Notes under the pieces: model-generated
Databases searched by the model: none
What the model was told of the DNA's origin: nothing
The model's input: the letters and a program-made list of their open reading frames with translations, nothing else
In this document: piece by piece, positions 30,726 to 42,830 of the stretch
How the letters are laid out: each line of letters begins with the position of its first letter
Position numbering within the stretch: the stretch's first letter is position 1
Translations under genes and position numbers: made by a program
NCBI GenBank assembly: GCA_039105265.1
Contig: JAPFFF010000010.1
Coordinates: 2,294,001-2,358,000 of the forward strand
Origin: Tritrichomonas musculus
Taxonomy: Eukaryota > Parabasalia > Tritrichomonadida > Tritrichomonadidae
Reading direction: 5' to 3'
Length of the DNA: 64,000 nucleotides

Positions 30726-33140
30726 TCAATAGTCTGTATCATAATTGTCATCAATGACAATTGTAGGATTATTATTTGTTTTCTTTTTCTTAATTTTTTT
30801 CTCAGTTTTATTTTCATTTAGAAATTGAATTGCCACTTTTGAATTTTGCACTTCATTTGGATCTCTGGCCAAATAAACGCTCAAACAATTTTTTTCATGA
30901 GAAACAAAAAAATATTCTTCTTTGTGAAATTGATCCATATTTTCATAATTGATTGAGTATGGGAGTCGACTTCCATCGGAGTTTTTCACATAAAGTTTAT
31001 AATAGTTAATTAGCGGTTTCTTTGAAAAAGTGTTCGAATAATAAGTAAACAATTGAAAAAGACCTGCAAAATCTTTCTCTTTACTTTTTCCTTTATTTTG
31101 ACTTTTTGGGAAGAAATAAAAGATAGCATTAATTTGAAGATCTTTTTCTTTCAAAAGTCGACTTAACAAAATGCAAAAGTAATCAAAATGGCGTGATTTG
31201 AAAGACTCAATTAAAAATTCTTCAATTTGATTTCTGAAGAAATTCAAAGGAAGATAAGTTACCGCATCACAGAAATTTTTGATGTCATTTGTATCCATCA
31301 GATATTTCAAATCAATCGACCAATTATCAATTAAAAATTCAGAGATGCTTTTCAATTCAAGAAATTTTGAATAGAAAGCCATTTGTATATAATCATGATC
31401 GGTCAGAATGTCGAGAACTTTCTGCATTTTCATCATCTTGAAGAAGATTTTCTCTCGGGTGTATTTCACTGAATAAACGATAGGACTTTGATCGTTTTCA
31501 TCATTCAATGAAACATCAATCAAATCGTTCGAAAGAAGAAGATCAACAAGGAACGATTTACCTTTTTGAATAGCATAATGAAGGATTGTTTTTCGCGACT
31601 TCTTGTTGCATGCATTGATGCTCATGCCTTGATCAAACAACAAAAACAAAGAAAGATAATTCTCAGAATTAACGATGGACTCAAAAAGTATATCAAAATC
31701 AAAAAAATTAAAAAAATTGTCATTCAAGTCTTTTTTATCTTCTTCTTCTTCTTCTTTGTTTTCATCTACAATAACATCAGAATCGGAATAGTCAGACGAA
31801 ATTTGTGATGGATAACTTTTTCTAACTCTCACTTTTTGAATAGGATCTCTTTTTCCTAAAAAACTGCTTTTTCGATAATAATTGTCTTCTGTATCGTCAA
31901 TACGACGATAGATATCATATGTAGCATAGCGTCGGTGCAGTGGAACGAAATTTAGGTTGGACATGTAGTAATTCATAGATTCAAAGTCCTCCTCGGATTT
32001 TGGCGGGTAATTTTCAATGAGCCATTGTAAAATGTCATTCTGAAAAAATTGAATAGCTATCGGAATGGCCGATACAAAATCGACTTCATTTTCATGGGCA
32101 AGAATATGAATGATTTCTGTACAACCGCCAACAACCGCAAAATGGACTATGTTGTACATACCGTCAGCTTTTTGAATGTCCGCTTTGTTCAGAAATAAAA
32201 ATTTGAAAATTTTTGTCGACCCAAAAAATGAGGCATATTGAATGAGCGTCGGATTGGTTTTCAGAAGAATACATCGTTCATATCGAGTGCTTTTGATCGT
32301 TTGATTGAAATCAAAGCTCTGACCATTTTGGCTCACAATTTTTATAAATGAATCAATGTCGTCTTCTCTGATGACTTGAGCAAGTTTTTCGTCGCTGTAG
32401 CCACCGTTCATGATGGGTAATAATGAATTAAAGTTGTTGCTGTTAAATTCAGGCGCAATTTCATATTTGCGTGTAGATCGAAACTCTTGTGCAATTTTGG
32501 AATTATATGCTAAAATTTCAGGATAAAACCAATTAATTACACTGGATTTTTTATGTATAAAACGTCCAATAGGTATTTCTTCTAGTTTACCACTTACATT
32601 TTCATTTTCAATTTGTAATTTTGATTCAATATTGAAAATATTATCTTCTTTAGATTCGTTTTCGTCTTGTATACTTCCTGATTGGTTTTCTGTTGTTGTT
32701 ATTTTCACTTGATCGTTGAACTGCGGGGCCATTAATAAAATTTCTCGTATTATTAAATCAATCGTAATTGCTTTTCGATTTAAAAGAGTTCGTAAAAAGA
32801 ATAAAAACGATGGCCGAATTTTATCACGTGTATGAATGCATGAAACTGTGTAATCTTTGAGCAAATGAAAGTAATTCGTTGAACTGGCTAATTCTTGTAG
32901 GAATATAAAAAGATCAGCCAGTATTTCTATATTTTTTGGATGAAAATCTGCTTCATCTTTAAAGCATTGTGCAAGAATTGATATTCCGCTTTCAGAGTTA
33001 GATATCTCTTTTTGATATAAAAATTTGGTTGCGATTTCTTTTAAATTAACACTTGATAGTTTTGAGAGATCTTTTTGAATAGTAACTATAAATTTTAATT
33101 GATTATAAAGAGTCTGATTAAAAGATCTTGCTGTAATCAT
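30726..33140 (-). CDS. Large ankyrin-repeat protein with DUF3447-like segment
   Basis: 804 codons from ATG at 33140. Residues 1-260 are helical without a clear domain (KDLSKLSSVNLKEIATKFLY). About 265-400 hold ankyrin-like repeats: IQYASFFGSTKIFKFLFLN, NIVHFAVVGGCTEIIHILA. AIQFFQNDILQWLIENY follows and fits the DUF3447-like segment common beside ankyrins in trichomonads. A basic/acidic linker (about 425-475) separates a second ankyrin group (TILHYAIQKGKSFLVDLLLS, QSPIVYSVKYTREKIFF). The Lys-rich tail ends NPTIVIDDNYDTDY. Likely a soluble interaction scaffold; partner unknown. It is the intact relative of the relic at 14828-15225. Confidence 0.82.
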   Translation of the reverse strand: MITARSFNQTLYNQLKFIVTIQKDLSKLSSVNLKEIATKFLYQKEISNSESGISILAQCFKDEADFHPKNIEILADLFIFLQELASSTNYFHLLKDYTVSCIHTRDKIRPSFLFFLRTLLNRKAITIDLIIREILLMAPQFNDQVKITTTENQSGSIQDENESKEDNIFNIESKLQIENENVSGKLEEIPIGRFIHKKSSVINWFYPEILAYNSKIAQEFRSTRKYEIAPEFNSNNFNSLLPIMNGGYSDEKLAQVIREDDIDSFIKIVSQNGQSFDFNQTIKSTRYERCILLKTNPTLIQYASFFGSTKIFKFLFLNKADIQKADGMYNIVHFAVVGGCTEIIHILAHENEVDFVSAIPIAIQFFQNDILQWLIENYPPKSEEDFESMNYYMSNLNFVPLHRRYATYDIYRRIDDTEDNYYRKSSFLGKRDPIQKVRVRKSYPSQISSDYSDSDVIVDENKEEEEEDKKDLNDNFFNFFDFDILFESIVNSENYLSLFLLFDQGMSINACNKKSRKTILHYAIQKGKSFLVDLLLSNDLIDVSLNDENDQSPIVYSVKYTREKIFFKMMKMQKVLDILTDHDYIQMAFYSKFLELKSISEFLIDNWSIDLKYLMDTNDIKNFCDAVTYLPLNFFRNQIEEFLIESFKSRHFDYFCILLSRLLKEKDLQINAIFYFFPKSQNKGKSKEKDFAGLFQLFTYYSNTFSKKPLINYYKLYVKNSDGSRLPYSINYENMDQFHKEEYFFVSHEKNCLSVYLARDPNEVQNSKVAIQFLNENKTEKKIKKKKTNNNPTIVIDDNYDTDY

Positions 33141-33683
33141 TTATAAATTATGCTATTCAAATTTTGTTAGACTAACAAAATAAAACAACTTTTTGAATTG
33201 AATGAATATATTAATTAAAAATAAAAATTTACCAGAATAGAACAATTATTTTACAAAAAATGATGTAAATTTTATAAGGATTAATTTTACCACAAAAGTA
33301 TCCTTCTTTTCCATTTACATCATCAAGTTATTGTCCAATTTTATAGTTTTGTAAATAATGAAAATTATGGAACAAGGATCACTTTGAGAACTTCGTAAAT
33401 GTTTGTCAGGTGTTTAATAAGATTTAAGAAATTTGTTGATAATTACATCAGTTAAATGAAGTTTCATAATTGTTGAGGATAAAGTATCCGTTGCAATACA
33501 AGTTAAATATATTATGCGTATCATCAAATAAAAGGTCTCACAATTCTTTTTGATTGCTTTTAAGAACGAAGATCGAGTAGAGAGCCACAAATCAAAAAGA
33601 ATTTAAATTTGTCCATTTAAATTTTCAAACAGATCTCTTTTAAAAATAAGAGAAATAATTCTATTCTATCGTGATCAGCAGAC
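33141..33683. other. Intergenic, AT-rich
   Basis: A short inverted pair ATTCTTTTTGATT/AATCAAAAAGAAT lies near 33543-33602. Nothing else recognised. Confidence 0.45.
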
Positions 33684-33779
33684 ATGGTTGATACACAAGA
33701 TTCTTCAATTACTGTAGATAATAATCTTAATAGTATTATGGTTGAAGATGATCCTTTTGCTGAAGAATTAAAAAATTAA
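33684..33779 (+). CDS. Small acidic reading frame, possible gene remnant
   Basis: ATG at 33684 opens 31 codons (MVDTQDSSITVDNN, then VEDDPFAEELKN) to TAA at 33777-33779. Composition is polar, acidic and coding-like compared with the flanks. It could be the 5' stub of a lost gene or a tiny protein. No family recognised. Confidence 0.25.
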   Translation: MVDTQDSSITVDNNLNSIMVEDDPFAEELKN

Positions 33780-33847
33780 GACATTTTAATATAGAACAAA
33801 AATAACTAAATAATAATGTTTAATATTTATTGAATGGCTATTAAAAC

Positions 33848-34879
33848 TCAATGAACGAATTCTTTTCTTTTAATACTAAATACGGCCAAACAAGTTAGCA
33901 AAAATAAGGTTGTATAATCCATTATCATAAGTGAACAGCATGAAGAATAAATTCTATCAAACTTTATAAGATCATAAAATATAATATGGACTACTGGGAA
34001 AACCAAAAGACTAGAATACTTTTGATGACGAACAATTTTCTTCATTAATACCAACATTAAAACCGCCAATACCAAGCCTGAAAGCTCAAATAATTTGTAA
34101 TCTTCAAAATAATATATCAAAAAAGCATTTAAAACAGCCACCACAAAAAAATTAAAAAATTGCATAAATATAAATGAGCAATTTACATTTGTCAAATCAA
34201 ATTCTGAATCAATATTGCATTCGAGCATAAAAAACCAATTGAAAAAAGACTCGCCAAAAACTTTATTGAATCCCAAAGAACATCTCAAGTACAATGATTG
34301 GTCATCAAAATTGTCAAAACAGTCCACCTCTTTTAGATAAAAATAATAATAAATTTTTTCGAAAACAAATAAAAAATAGCTGAATGTCAAAAGAATATCA
34401 TGATGATTGATTGTGTTTTGATTAAAACAAATAATTATCCATAAATTGAATGAAAAAATGGATATATTTATAAAGAATGGTAAAGTTGATAAATAAGAAA
34501 TAAGATTGAAACTTAAAAAAGAATTTTGGTTTTGATATTGAATCATTATTTGATAGTCTTCCAGTGGGTTTTCGCATGATATAATTTTTGAGATATATAT
34601 TCCTTTTTCATGTAAATTACCTGATATTTCTCCACTTCCGTTTATAATTTCGATACAATAAGTAAAATTTATATTAGTATAATTTATTTTGTTTCCACTC
34701 ATTTTATCCTGTGTGGTTATGAGGAAAAATAATTCTTTGAGAGTGCAATTGGTTATTTTAACATTAAATTTACCTCCTGATTCAAACCCATATTTAATGG
34801 GAAGATCAAATAGAATATTATTTCTTCTAACTGTGAAAGATTCATAATAAGTTATCAATAATATAATAAGAAACAGCAT
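33848..34879 (-). CDS. Signal-peptide multi-pass membrane protein, GOST/7TM-like
   Basis: The open frame begins with GTG at 34885, but the first ATG is at 34879 (MLFLIILLITYYES), giving 343 codons. Residues 1-14 are a signal peptide. About 15-125 form a beta-rich lumenal part with N-glycosylation-type sites (NCT, NFT). About seven hydrophobic spans follow from residue 130 to the end (FFINISIFSFNLWIIICF through DYTTLFLLTCLAVFSI). A lumenal domain plus seven spans is the layout of GPR107/TMEM87-type (GOST) proteins of the Golgi and secretory route; this assignment rests on layout, not on a diagnostic motif. The final residues KRKEFVH are basic. Confidence 0.6.
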   Translation of the reverse strand: MLFLIILLITYYESFTVRRNNILFDLPIKYGFESGGKFNVKITNCTLKELFFLITTQDKMSGNKINYTNINFTYCIEIINGSGEISGNLHEKGIYISKIISCENPLEDYQIMIQYQNQNSFLSFNLISYLSTLPFFINISIFSFNLWIIICFNQNTINHHDILLTFSYFLFVFEKIYYYFYLKEVDCFDNFDDQSLYLRCSLGFNKVFGESFFNWFFMLECNIDSEFDLTNVNCSFIFMQFFNFFVVAVLNAFLIYYFEDYKLFELSGLVLAVLMLVLMKKIVRHQKYSSLLVFPVVHIIFYDLIKFDRIYSSCCSLMIMDYTTLFLLTCLAVFSIKRKEFVH

Positions 34880-36030
34880 GATCACTTAAAAAAAATCTTT
34901 TCTTTTTGAAATAATATCTCAATCATGAGTGACTTCCCTATATTTTTTTTTGAATAGTTTACAATCAATCAAAGTTTGATTGATTAGTTTTATATTCATT
35001 ATTTTGAAATATTAATAATTTTTTATTCTTTGTGAATTTTATAAATTGGTAATTATATTTTGGTCATAAAAAAAGAATGTTAAATCATTTTTGGTAAATC
35101 TTTAAAAAGTATTTCACTTTTTAAAGTCTTTTATTGAGTTATCATAGCAGGTAATTAAAATTATTTGAATTTTTTCTGAGAAATCGCCATAGAAATGCAT
35201 TTCATTTCCAAAATCAAATTTCAGATGGAAATGAGATAAAGATGGAAACCAAGTCATTCTGAAATAATCATCGAGAAATTGTTGTATAATAAGACAAGAA
35301 GGCATTTATATCAACATGAATAACTTTTTAAATCAAAACATTCATAATATTCAAATCTAACTTTTTCATATGATTGAAAAATTGAATTATTTATTTAATT
35401 TTTGAAATAATTTTTTTTACAAAACCGCCATTGAGCATGCAAGAGAAAAAAAAACATCCAAAAATAGTTGACCTTCTATTTAAAGGTCCAATCAAAGCAA
35501 AACCCTAAGGATAGTGATTGAAGTCTTAATGATTAATAAAAATTAATTGTATTTAATTTATTGATATAAACCGTAATAAACTTAATTCAAAAACTCATTT
35601 CATTGTATTTGCTTTGAATAACACGTTATTGGTCTCATGAACCTCATAAACAAAAAGATGCCTTTTTTTTTTAGATACGCGAAAATGTACAATTTCAATT
35701 GTACAATGTCATTTCACATTTGAACCAATGGAGCAATTATTTTTAGGTTGTTGAATAGATTTTCGGTAATAGTATTTATGAATGCCTGACCAAAAAGTTA
35801 CTATTGATCTGTATTAAAAAGGTAAAAAAAAAGTAATCTGAATTGAACTTTAATTACCCAAGATAACTTGTTAAAGTTTCAATGATATCGGAAATGATTT
35901 ATTTAAACAACTTCAAAAGATATTTCAATAATAATTGAAAAATGACTTTTTTTATAGAAAATCATGATATAGTGTAAAAAGATTTTTTTATAAAAGTAAC
36001 ATTATTATTATTTAAATTACTTAATTTTTC
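34880..36030. other. Intergenic with a weak 63-codon frame
   Basis: A minus-strand frame at 35114-35305 (MPSCLIIQQFLDDYF) is open but has no family or promoter support. A palindrome TGTACAATTTCAATTGTACA lies near 35688. Otherwise nothing recognised. Confidence 0.4.
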
Positions 36031-36465
36031 TTAGGAGAATTCAGGAATATATCGGCCATCGCAGTAATCTTGATGTAATGGGTAAAATTGACGATAGCCT
36101 CCATCGAGAATAAACGCATTAAGTGGTTCTTTATAATTATTTGAACACGAATGTTCATCTGTGAATTTTTTCCATGCAAATGGTCCACGAAAAATTGAAT
36201 ATTCGCAGTGAAAGATAAATATTGATTTTGGATCATAATATTTATCGTAAAGATCTGGAATATTTGATTGATCTTCAAATGGATTGCATCTTATAGCTCC
36301 TTTTATGTGTCCACCATTGTATTCCCTGAAACTTCTGCAATCAATAACATAAAAATGTTCATATTTTGAATGATCATCAAAAAGCTTACAAAATGTTTCG
36401 TGAGATATTCTTGTTTCATCTTTATCTAATGTTTCTATTTCAGGATCTTTGGGAATATCACTCAT
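36031..36465 (-). CDS. Cdc25-like phosphatase (rhodanese fold)
   Basis: 144 codons from ATG at 36465. FYVIDCRSFREYNGGHIKGA (about 38-57) matches the Cdc25 phrase DCRxxxEYxGGHIxGA. HCEYSIFRGP (86-95) is the active-site loop C-X5-R, with C87 and R93, matching HCEFSSERGP. The acidic residue after the cysteine is kept. There is no long N-terminal regulatory part, so this is a catalytic-domain-only enzyme like the small plant/parasite forms. Cdc25 removes inhibitory phosphates from cyclin-dependent kinases. The sequence ends soon after the domain (GRYIPEFS). An arsenate-reductase-type activity is an alternative for single-domain forms. Confidence 0.88.
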   Translation of the reverse strand: MSDIPKDPEIETLDKDETRISHETFCKLFDDHSKYEHFYVIDCRSFREYNGGHIKGAIRCNPFEDQSNIPDLYDKYYDPKSIFIFHCEYSIFRGPFAWKKFTDEHSCSNNYKEPLNAFILDGGYRQFYPLHQDYCDGRYIPEFS

Positions 36466-37114
36466 TATAATACTATTTTCAAATCACATGTCATATAAAG
36501 AGTTAGAATTTGTCTTAAAGTTTATTAAAAGCATTTAATCTTTTCCAATTATTAATATGGAGTCCATATTATGGACCTGATAGTTGTTGATTTTTTTTAT
36601 AAATTTTACTTTTGTTAACCAGACTTTTTAATAATTATTGATTCATTTTTGGAGGGAAAAACAAATAGAAAACAAAAAAATATAAATATTTATTAATATT
36701 TTCCCAAAAGTCATTTACTTTGAATTTACAGACAGTTCAAGTAAGAAAATAATATTATTCTTTAAAATTATTTGAAATTTTAATTATTTATTTTATATCT
36801 CAAGTTAAAAACCTTCATAAAACAAATCATTAATATCTTTTATATGATTCACTTTTTGATATTTTATATATTCTGCAATTTTGATATCAAAATTCTTCAA
36901 GTTCAAGACCTTCATAAAATAGTTCGAACAGCATGTGATCTCTTTTCAAAAACTATTTGCTAATATTATCTTTATTTCTGTTGATATAATAAAATATATA
37001 TATATATCTGGTTATATTACTCAAATTCAATTGGAAAAAAACTAATTAATAGATAAATTTAGGTTTTTCATTTTGCATTTCATGGAATCAAAAGAATTGA
37101 ATTCTATTCTCTAT
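36466..37114. other. Intergenic, AT-rich
   Basis: No feature recognised. Confidence 0.45.
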
Positions 37115-37122
37115 ATTTTAAG

Positions 37123-38502
37123 AGAGGTGCGGACAGGGTGAAGTGATTTAGATTCGCACCAAAATTTGCATATATTAATTATTTTTTTGGTGCATTATAA
37201 TGATATAATTATTTTTTATTTTCGTCCACGGGGCCGACTTGTGGTGATATATGATTTTTTTTCTGAGGTAGAAAAATATAAACCACTGAAAAAAATATAA
37301 AAATATGTAAACTATAGAAATTATGTAATTAAGAGAAAAATCTATTATTTAGAAGAAAAAAAGTAATAAAAACATGATAAAAATCATTTTTATACTATTT
37401 TAAAAAATGTGTCTCGTTTGTTATTATTTAATTATTAATGTATGATATAGTTTCCACCTAAATTGGCCCAAAAAAAAATTGAGAAAATGAAAATGGGCCA
37501 AATTTAATAAAAAAAAGTATTTTAAAATTATTTTATTAATTTATAATTGTTATATATTTTATATATATCATATAATTATTATAATATAATAAAATAATAA
37601 ATTACATATTAAGATATGAATTCAAATGTAACGACTCTCAATTATTATTTACAATATTCTCAATTTTATTCTCGAAGATTTTTTTATTCAAAATTTATGA
37701 AAAAAAAATTAATGAAAAAAAACTTTCTACATTTGATTTAAATTTTAATTAAACTTCAAAATATATAAAGAAAATTATTTATTTCATTTCTCTCAAATTA
37801 ACATTTTATGAAAAGCGCTTTGAATTTATAATTGATCAGTATTTAGAATATACAGTTATATAAAGTTTATTAATTGTTTATATTTATTTTAAATATTTTT
37901 ATAGTATATATAATATTATTAAAAGTTATATAATCTATGATATACATATAAATATAAAAAGATATTTGCTTAATATTTTAATAAAAATTTTTTATTGAAA
38001 AAAAATCGTTATTAATGTTTATGATTTTAAAATTGATTTTTGCAGCTCAGCCCCCTGAATCAAATTAAACTAAATTTAGCATATCTTTATTAAATTAAAA
38101 GTAATATATCTAAATGTAATTATAATCTAAATAAATTCTTTATTTATTTAGATATTTCCAAAAAATATGTAAAAATTCATTAAAATGAACTTTTTAACAA
38201 AATATGAAATATTTATAAAATAACAAAATGCATAATTAATCATTAATTTCCAATATATATAATAATTAATCATTATAATTTCAATCCATCCATCAGGTGG
38301 CTGGATTGGGTTATTTTCATAGGATACTTGTTTGTGTTATTATAACTTATATAATTGATATTTTAAAACATTTAAATAATAAATATATAAAATAAGTGCA
38401 CTAGAATATAATATCAAAATGTTATTTAGTAATTATTAATACATAAAAAGATATGCATATTTTTATAAACGTTAAAAATGTTAAGTAGGTGTCCGCACCT
38501 CT
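37123..38502. mobile_element. hAT-like short element with 8-bp duplication
   Basis: The 13-base inverted ends AGAGGTGCGGACA (37123-37135) and its reverse at 38490-38502 are flanked by direct copies of ATTTTAAG at 37115-37122 and 38503-38510. Length 1380 bp. The interior is extremely AT-rich with no transposase frame. An 8-bp duplication and short ends fit hAT. The ends differ from the 861-bp element at 10737, so it is a separate family. Confidence 0.85.
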
Positions 38503-40055
38503 ATTTTAAGATATCTCAATATTAAAATATCATTTAAAGAAAATACTCATGAATGTATTTGTTATTTTTATTTTCTAAAAATGCATATTTATTTTCCAAT
38601 AAAGGTATTATGTCTTTCGGTATAAATGAATTATTGAATGAAATTTGAGATAAATTTTTTGCTTTTATTTGAGAGTCTGCTATTGAAAAAGTTATTTGGC
38701 AAGAATTGAATTTCTTTTCAAGTGAAAATCAAATATTAAAATTATTTTTTTAAAAATGTTTTCGCGCAAAACAAGAATATTTACTTATTCAATTCCCCAA
38801 TTATCTATTAAGCACAAAGAAATTAAGGTAAAATTTAGGAAATATAAAAGGATTAATGACCTCAAAGAAAAGATTGCATCATATCATGATATTTCAAAGG
38901 ATGATTTAGTATTCCAAAATGCACCAAATGAAAAACTCAAAAAAAATAGATAATAATTTTAATTTTAAACTAATATTTCTGAGATCCAATCCAGTTATTC
39001 ATATCAAAACTCCAAATGGAAAAATAATATTAATCGAAGATTCTTTTATTAAGAGTTTCATAGATATTTTCCCATTTCTAGAAGATGAAAATCTTTATTA
39101 CACGCCATTTTTGATCGATAATTATATGAAGCTTTATTTGGGTTATGATGAAATTGATCTAGAAGATTTTCCTGTTTTATGGGCCTATAAAAACTCATTT
39201 TTTGAATTAAAATTAACAATAAGACCAATTGTTTTGCAATATGGGCCACATTTTTTTTATGCATCAGATAATGAATATTCATCAGAAATTATTAAACTTG
39301 TCCAAAAAAAATATCAAAATTTAAACATTGTGATTGAAGATTCACAAGGAAATAAGCCCAAAAAACTGAAATCAGGAGAAAAATATAAAATTCGAGTTGG
39401 AAAATATATTAAATTTCAAAATATTAAAAACCAAAATTGTATTATATTCATTCACATTGATTATTATATAACTATACAAGATACAATGAAATTATTGGCA
39501 GCAGAATTAAAAGAAAATGATTACAAAAAAATTGAAATCTATACATACAAAAAGGAATTGATTCCTATCTCAAGCTCATATTTGATCGGATATCAAAATG
39601 CATGTCCTGATTTTTACTTTTCATATAATAAAAAAATCAGTAATCCAAAAAATAGAAAATTTATAAGCAAAAAGTCAGGCAACTCGCATATGCAAACAAA
39701 TTCAATAGGTATTCAAACTTCTATAGGTAATGCTCAAAAAGAAAAACTTAAAAATAATCCAGATTCAAAGTCATATATAATTGATAATAATCAAACCAGC
39801 AATTCTCAGCTCAATACAGTAAAATATGGGAATAATGACAACGATTATTATTATGAATATGAATATGAGAGTTATGATAACTCTGGCAGTTTTGTAAAGC
39901 CAGAAACTAATAATAAAATAATGGAATTCAAACCATCATCATTTCCACCCACCAAATTGGATGATTCTTTAGATTCATTATCACTGTCACAAACAGAAAG
40001 TTTGAATGATTCTTCAGAATCATTGCCACAGTCACAGCCAAAAATTTTATATGAT

Positions 40056-40330
40056 TCTTTAGATTCTTCATTATCACTATCACAAATCAAAAGTTCAAAT
40101 AGTTTTTTAGATTCTTCATCATCACTATCACAAATCAAAAGTTCAAATAGTTTTTTAGATTCTTCATCATCACTATCACAAATCAAAAGTTCAAATAGTT
40201 TTTTAGATTCTTCATCATCACTATCACAAATCAAAATTTCAAATAGTTTTTTAGATTCTTCATCATTATCACAACCAAAAAGTTCAAATGTTTTTTTAGT
40301 TCCTTCATCATCATTATCACAGCCAAAAAA
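40056..40330 (+). repeat. 48-base coding tandem repeats (SSLSQIKSSNSFLDSS)
   Basis: The unit of 16 codons is repeated about five to six times inside the pseudokinase gene. The central units are nearly identical, and the later ones vary (SQPKSSNVFLVPSS). Confidence 0.85.
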
Positions 40331-41322
40331 ACTTGATGGCAATATGATAAAAAATAAAGCCAACAAAGTTAAATTAAAAAGGTATCATTCAGTCTCTAAG
40401 TTTAAACCTAAAACCGAACCAATTTTAACTGATCATAATGATAGCATAACTCATATACAAAAGAATGTTCCAAAATCAAGTAATTATAAATTTCAATTCA
40501 AAGGTCAGGTTAAATCAATAAGATTTGAAAATAAGACAACAATTGAAAATGAGGAAGAAGTAATTAGAAAAGAATTCAATATTGAGGAAAATGAAAAACT
40601 TATCTATTCGTTCATTAAAAATGGCGAAAAAAGAGAGTGTTATTATTTAAAAAAGAGAGAAATGATTGAATTCAAAAGTGGAACAATCCATATTGACATT
40701 CATGATCCAAATCTTCCATTTTTAATTTTAAATTATGAAGACATAGCAAATTTACAAAAAGGAAAAATACTTGATGAAGATGATATTGGAATTGCTTATG
40801 AAGCTTATTCTGTGGAAGATAATAAAAAATGTATCCTAAAAGAAATAACAAATTATGAAAACATGAGAAATCTTTTGCAAGAGCATGAAGTCCTAAAAAT
40901 GTTTGAGCATCCATATTTACTAAAAACATATGGTATTTTCTTAAGTGATGAAAATAATCCACCATCAATTGTTTTTGAGCCTTACACGCAAAATTTAGAA
41001 ACACTAACTAAAAACAAAAGATTAAATCAAGTTAACATCTTTAAAATTGTTCATCACATTGCAGAAGGAATGAGATATGTTCATTTCAAAAGCATTATTC
41101 ATCGCAATTTAAATCCAAGAAATATTTTTATCACAGTTGATAAAAAAGTGAAAATTGGAGGCTTTGGTATCTCGAAATTGATTTCGGCTGAGGAACAATT
41201 GACTTTTTCCCAAAGTAGACAAGGTGATTTGAGATATCTGGCTCCTGAACTAAAGAATGATCAATATGACAGAACAGTTGATGTTTATTCTTTTGGAGTT
41301 CTTTTTTTATATTTACTAAATA

Positions 41323-42830
41323 CAGGGTTGGACATACAAAATGGGAAAGCCTCTCAATCTTCTCAATCCACTTTTTAAAAACTTTTTTTGAATACCCATT
41401 CAAACTGGTTATCGGCGTTTTTGTTTTTTCCCGCCAAAAATTGAATTAATTGCCTTACTATTTGGGAAATTTTGAATAGAAAAATATGATTTTTCGATTT
41501 TAAAAAAATGTATTATTTATAATGTTATTTATTTATTTTTTTAAAAAAATAATTAAGTTTATAGAAAAAATTTTGAGATATTTACATTTTATTTTTGTTT
41601 TTTAGATTTATTTTTTTGCCTTACTAAATGGGAATTTTGACACTCTAAAATTGAATGGTTTTGCCTTTCTAAATGGGAAACTTTCTGAGGAAATTTTGTA
41701 TGATTTTAAAATTTATTAATAACTCAATATATATTATATTTCAAGAAACTTTATTCTTATAGTTTTAATTTATATTTAAGAGAAGGTTTTGTTGAAATGA
41801 CGTTGATATTGAATTTTATGTGAGATTAAATATTCAAATATTTTGTATCTTTTTCAAAAAATAGGTTTTAAAATATACTTGCAAATATGAAGCTTGCGTT
41901 GAATTTCATTATTTAAAAAGTTATAAGTTATACAATGAACATTGAGTGCTTCTAATTTTAATTTTAAATAATAAGGAGTATTTTCATCGAATTTAGGACC
42001 TTTTATGCAATTTTATTCAAAGAGAAAATATGGCATCACATTTTGAGCAATAAAAAATAAAAGTTATTGAATAATTTCTTTTTAACTTTCTTTTTGATTT
42101 TATAGATCACCATTATTAGTATACCATTGATCCTATTCCAAAATAAAGTCAGAAATACTTGTAGTTGCTCTTTTTCTTGTATCTATTTAAAACATAAAAC
42201 GAATAAGGATCTTTAACTATGCTTTAACTATACTTGAAAATTATCTATCTATATTACTATTATGATTCTTTGGTATTTTCATGCCTGATAAAGTTATTGG
42301 ATCAAAATTCGCTTTTGGAGTAGGATTTTTAAACATTAAAATATCTATTTTCCAAATTGATTAAAAGTGAAACTTTTTCTGAGAAATTGCCTTTCTATTT
42401 GGGAAGATTTGAATTGTAGATCATTATTAAACAACATTATTCACATGCAACACAGTTGTTAAATAATTATGACAAGTAACATTACTTTTATTAAAATATA
42501 TTCTCATTAAAATTTTCTTAAAAATATTATTTTTTCAAAATAAAGATATCAGGTTAATCGTTTTAAATAATTTAAATAATATAATTATATATAAAAATCT
42601 ATAAAATATTACATATATAATTGACACTTAATCTTGTTTTACTATGCAATTTTTTGAGATATTAAAAAAATTAATGTATAATTTTCAGTATTCAAAGTTT
42701 CCCATTTAGTAAGGCAATTCTACAGAAAAAGTTTCAAGGTAATTTTACGCTATTAAAAAAAATTGAATGAGATTGAATGAGTGATGCTATTCAATTTTTT
42801 TTCAATTCCTATTTAGTATGTCCAACCCTG
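41323..42830. mobile_element. Mariner-like 1508-bp element inserted in the pseudokinase
   Basis: The ends are inverted: CAGGGTTGGACATAC, one variable base, then AAAT at 41323-41342 and its reverse at 42811-42830. TA flanks both (41321-41322 and 42831-42832). The interior lacks a transposase frame. It has several copies of a motif resembling the inner end, TTGCCTTACTAAATGGGAA, near 41450, 41620, 41661 and 42389, and reversed near 42698. The clean TA duplication and intact flanking codons indicate a fairly recent Tc1/mariner-type insertion of a non-autonomous copy. Confidence 0.92.

Noticed and set aside
35114-35305. 63-codon minus-strand frame
   Set aside because: No family, no initiator site and short; mentioned only in the gap entry.
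39872-40366. 164-codon antisense frame
   Set aside because: Mirror of the Ser-rich 48-base repeats of the pseudokinase gene.
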